NCBI RefSeq assembly: GCF_003350005.1
Contig: NZ_QLKS01000002.1
Location: 372,001 to 436,000 of the forward strand
Direction: 5' to 3'
DNA from: Psychrobacter proteolyticus
Lineage (GTDB): Bacteria > Pseudomonadota > Gammaproteobacteria > Pseudomonadales > Moraxellaceae
Length of the DNA: 64,000 nucleotides
Part shown: piece after piece, positions 63,650-64,000 of the stretch
Layout of the letters: each line of letters starts with the position of its first letter
How positions within the stretch are numbered: position 1 is the stretch's first letter
Notes under the pieces: generated by a model
What the model was told of the DNA's origin: nothing
The model's database searches: none
The model's input: only the letters and a program-made list of their open reading frames with translations
Translations under genes and position numbers: made by a program

Positions 63650-64000
63650 CTATGCTTTATCAATTGGCACAGTATCAGTATCAGTATCAGACTGTTTGTC
63701 AGGCGCAGGTTTTCTATTTTGCCAAGGGAATCGACCTTCTAGTTCAACCTGTAGCGATAAGCTTAAAAAGGTTCGAATCAGTACGATAAAACCTAGCACT
63801 AGTACACTGCGCAGCGATGGCTCGGTGACGACAGTAGCCACGATATCAGCGGCAATCAGTACTTCTAACCCCAACAATATAGACTTGCCTACGGTCTGTC
63901 TGATCTCGACATAAGTGTCGTTATTAAAATGATTCGATGCTCGAAAAGCCCTATATAAAGCAAGAAATAGCCCAAAAAACATAATGAGGACGCCAATGAC
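63650..64000 (-). CDS. DUF1622-family membrane protein (partial)
   Basis: A small integral membrane protein that continues past the right edge: the frame stays open through 64000, reading VIGVLIMFFGLFLALYRAF, so the Met at 63982 is internal. The family-typical segment TVGKSILLGLEVLIAADIVATVV and the following LRSVLVLGFIVLIRTFLSL are visible. The C-terminal 30 residues are polar with Asp/Thr repeats. Function unknown; DUF1622 proteins are small membrane proteins of unassigned role. Confidence 0.85.
   Translation of the reverse strand, partial: VIGVLIMFFGLFLALYRAFRASNHFNNDTYVEIRQTVGKSILLGLEVLIAADIVATVVTEPSLRSVLVLGFIVLIRTFLSLSLQVELEGRFPWQNRKPAPDKQSDTDTDTVPIDKA

Noticed and set aside
63600-63914. 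104-aa plus-strand open frame at the right edge
   Set aside because: Overlaps the DUF1622 protein, which has clear membrane segments and family pattern.

Overview
The window looks like a chromosomal segment of a Moraxellaceae gammaproteobacterium, most likely Psychrobacter. This is inferred from protein style, moderate-to-low GC, and the order rsmG-parA-parB followed by exbB/exbD-msbA-lpxK-kdsB-holB-pilZ. No database was searched. I see no rRNA, tRNA, CRISPR array, insertion sequence or prophage.

Layout: (1) 1-5362, minus strand: a tripartite-efflux-type operon with a TolC-family channel, a YihY/BrkB membrane protein, a HlyD-family adaptor and two ABC-2-type permeases, the last cut by the window edge. 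(2) 5905-10510: glycerol kinase, a glycine-zipper protein, an endonuclease/exonuclease/phosphatase-fold enzyme and a TetR regulator. (3) 10627-22615, minus strand: the accessory region. It holds a 676-aa multi-domain surface protein, a 154-aa single-domain secreted protein, a 702-aa DUF11-type repeat protein, a 1775-aa outer-membrane protein (Ig/DUF11/SdrD-like front half plus a very large predicted beta barrel) and a 256-aa secreted helical protein. A decayed paralogue of the 676-aa protein lies at the upstream end. (4) 22960-30787: aceE-aceF, OmpW, a small cysteine-rich membrane protein, a voltage-gated-type potassium channel and a TerD-family protein. (5) 30885-35113: a WYL regulator and a Lon-like (LonB type) protease. 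(6) 35453-45436: housekeeping genes for ribosome modification, chromosome segregation, energy transduction, lipid A/Kdo supply, DNA polymerase delta prime and PilZ. (7) 45603-53862: PPK2, then a divergent fatty-acid/acyl-CoA set (thiolase versus long FabG, MaoC), a small phosphatase and a serine hydrolase. (8) 53918-64000: cation/proton antiporter, IlvD, two unrecognised proteins, a HIT protein, a BCCT transporter, DusB and a partial DUF1622 protein.

The best candidate for an undescribed system is region 3. Its proteins are secreted, co-directional and tied by shared modules: the 702-aa and 1775-aa proteins share an N-terminal motif, and the 702-aa and 676-aa proteins share a C-terminal module. 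Several junctions carry strong hairpins without a U tract, which could set relative expression. The giant barrel could be the outer-membrane anchor or exporter for the other proteins; that is inference. Most of the rest of the window is ordinary core genome, with a few odd extensions, small repeats and operator-like palindromes noted individually.
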